Assembly (NCBI GenBank): GCA_017442465.1
Contig: JAFRZQ010000045.1
Span: forward strand, 1 to 21,626
Length of the DNA stretch: 21,626 nt
Direction of reading: 5' to 3'
Source of the DNA: Anaerotignum sp.
Lineage (GTDB): Bacteria; Bacillota; Clostridia; Lachnospirales; Anaerotignaceae
A model generated the notes under the pieces. It did not search any database, was not told the origin of the DNA, and was given only the letters and a program-made list of their open reading frames with translations. Both the position numbers and the translations under genes were made by a program. Of this stretch, positions 21,277 through 21,626 are shown piece by piece (the first letter of the stretch is position 1; each line of letters opens with the position of its first letter).

Positions 21277-21626
21277 ATGATCATGATGCAGGGCAAAGGC
21301 GTCTCCAAGGGCGTCGTAAAAGGTCCTCTGTATTTTTTCCGCCGTCCGGATGCTGCAATTCGTCAGTGGCAGGTGGAAGATATGGATGCAGAAAAAATGC
21401 GTCTGGCACAGGCACAGGAAAAATCCATTGCCCAGCTGGAAGCACTGGCAGAACGCTGTAGAGAAGAGGCTGGCGATGAAGCAGCGGTTCTTTTTGAAAC
21501 CCATGCCATGTTTGTGGAAGACGAAGATTATGTAGAATGTATCCATTCCTGTATGGATGAAGAAAATTGCAATGCAGAATATGCAGTACAGCAGGCAGGC
21601 GAACAGTTTGCAGAAATGTTTGCTGC
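21277..21626 (+). CDS. ptsI: PTS enzyme I, N-terminal part only (runs off the window)
   Basis: The first 116 residues of phosphoenolpyruvate-protein phosphotransferase, which starts the PTS phosphate chain. MMQGKGVSKGVVKGPLYFF matches the enzyme I N-terminus, and FETHAMFVEDEDYV corresponds to the 'ifeaHlmlldDp' motif of the HPr-binding helices. The start ATG at 21277 follows GGAGGGG. No frame break up to the edge; the catalytic His is beyond it. Confidence 0.93.
   Translation, partial: MIMMQGKGVSKGVVKGPLYFFRRPDAAIRQWQVEDMDAEKMRLAQAQEKSIAQLEALAERCREEAGDEAAVLFETHAMFVEDEDYVECIHSCMDEENCNAEYAVQQAGEQFAEMFA

Overview
The window looks like a chromosomal segment of a Gram-positive anaerobe of the Bacillota, most likely class Clostridia. 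The evidence is strong AGGAGG-type ribosome binding sites, clostridial-style HPr and enzyme I genes next to a PTS permease, a LacI regulator, and a Tn916-like integrase/excisionase pair. This placement is inference from gene content; there is no rRNA or other marker gene to fix it.

Layout. (1) 1-3468, core genome: the end of a Na+/proline symporter gene (putP), a membrane protein of unknown function, a three-hairpin intergenic element, and ychF on the minus strand. (2) About 3.5-10.3 kb, an integrated mobile element upstream of ychF. On the minus strand it has a compact operon: small protein, replication origin, Rep, FtsK/TcpA-like translocase, Xis, Int. A regulatory region with no long ORF but many terminator-like hairpins follows, then a divergent pair of XRE regulators. 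(3) 10.3-15.06 kb, a small sugar-related operon (hexapeptide O-acetyltransferase plus a DUF1349-like protein) damaged by two insertion sequences. An IS21-family element (10377-12506, TSD TATAG) splits the acetyltransferase after codon 16. An IS3-family element (13733-15037, TSD TAT) sits in the loop of the bidirectional terminator between the operon and the LacI gene. (4) 15.06-21.6 kb, a PTS sugar locus: divergent LacI regulator, an IIA-IIC-IIB permease, an endonuclease/exonuclease/phosphatase-family protein, 4-alpha-glucanotransferase (malQ), HPr (ptsH) and the start of enzyme I (ptsI).

The most unusual finding is the replication module of the mobile element. Its Rep has the domain order and motifs of CRESS-DNA virus Reps (circovirus/geminivirus type): an HUH endonuclease with HFH and YICK motifs, then an SF3 helicase with Walker A, Walker B and motif C. 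Just upstream of rep is a perfect 14-bp stem with a 7-nt loop which, read on the rep-coding strand, contains GAGTATTAC. This fits the NANTATTAC nonanucleotide nicked by eukaryotic CRESS virus Reps. A bacterial integrative element therefore appears to carry both the protein and the origin of a CRESS-type rolling-circle replicon, coupled to an FtsK-like translocase and Tn916-like recombination genes.

The same element has two paralogous units of about 60 nt, each with a near-consensus promoter and a terminator hairpin. They share identical geometry and a conserved hairpin core with compensatory stem changes. They look like undescribed small RNA genes.

In the PTS locus, repeated TTTGCA/TGCAAA half-sites lie between the divergent LacI and permease genes. 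One lies inside the spacer of the permease promoter, suggesting local repression relieved by a sugar. MalQ suggests that maltose or maltodextrin-type sugars are the substrate.
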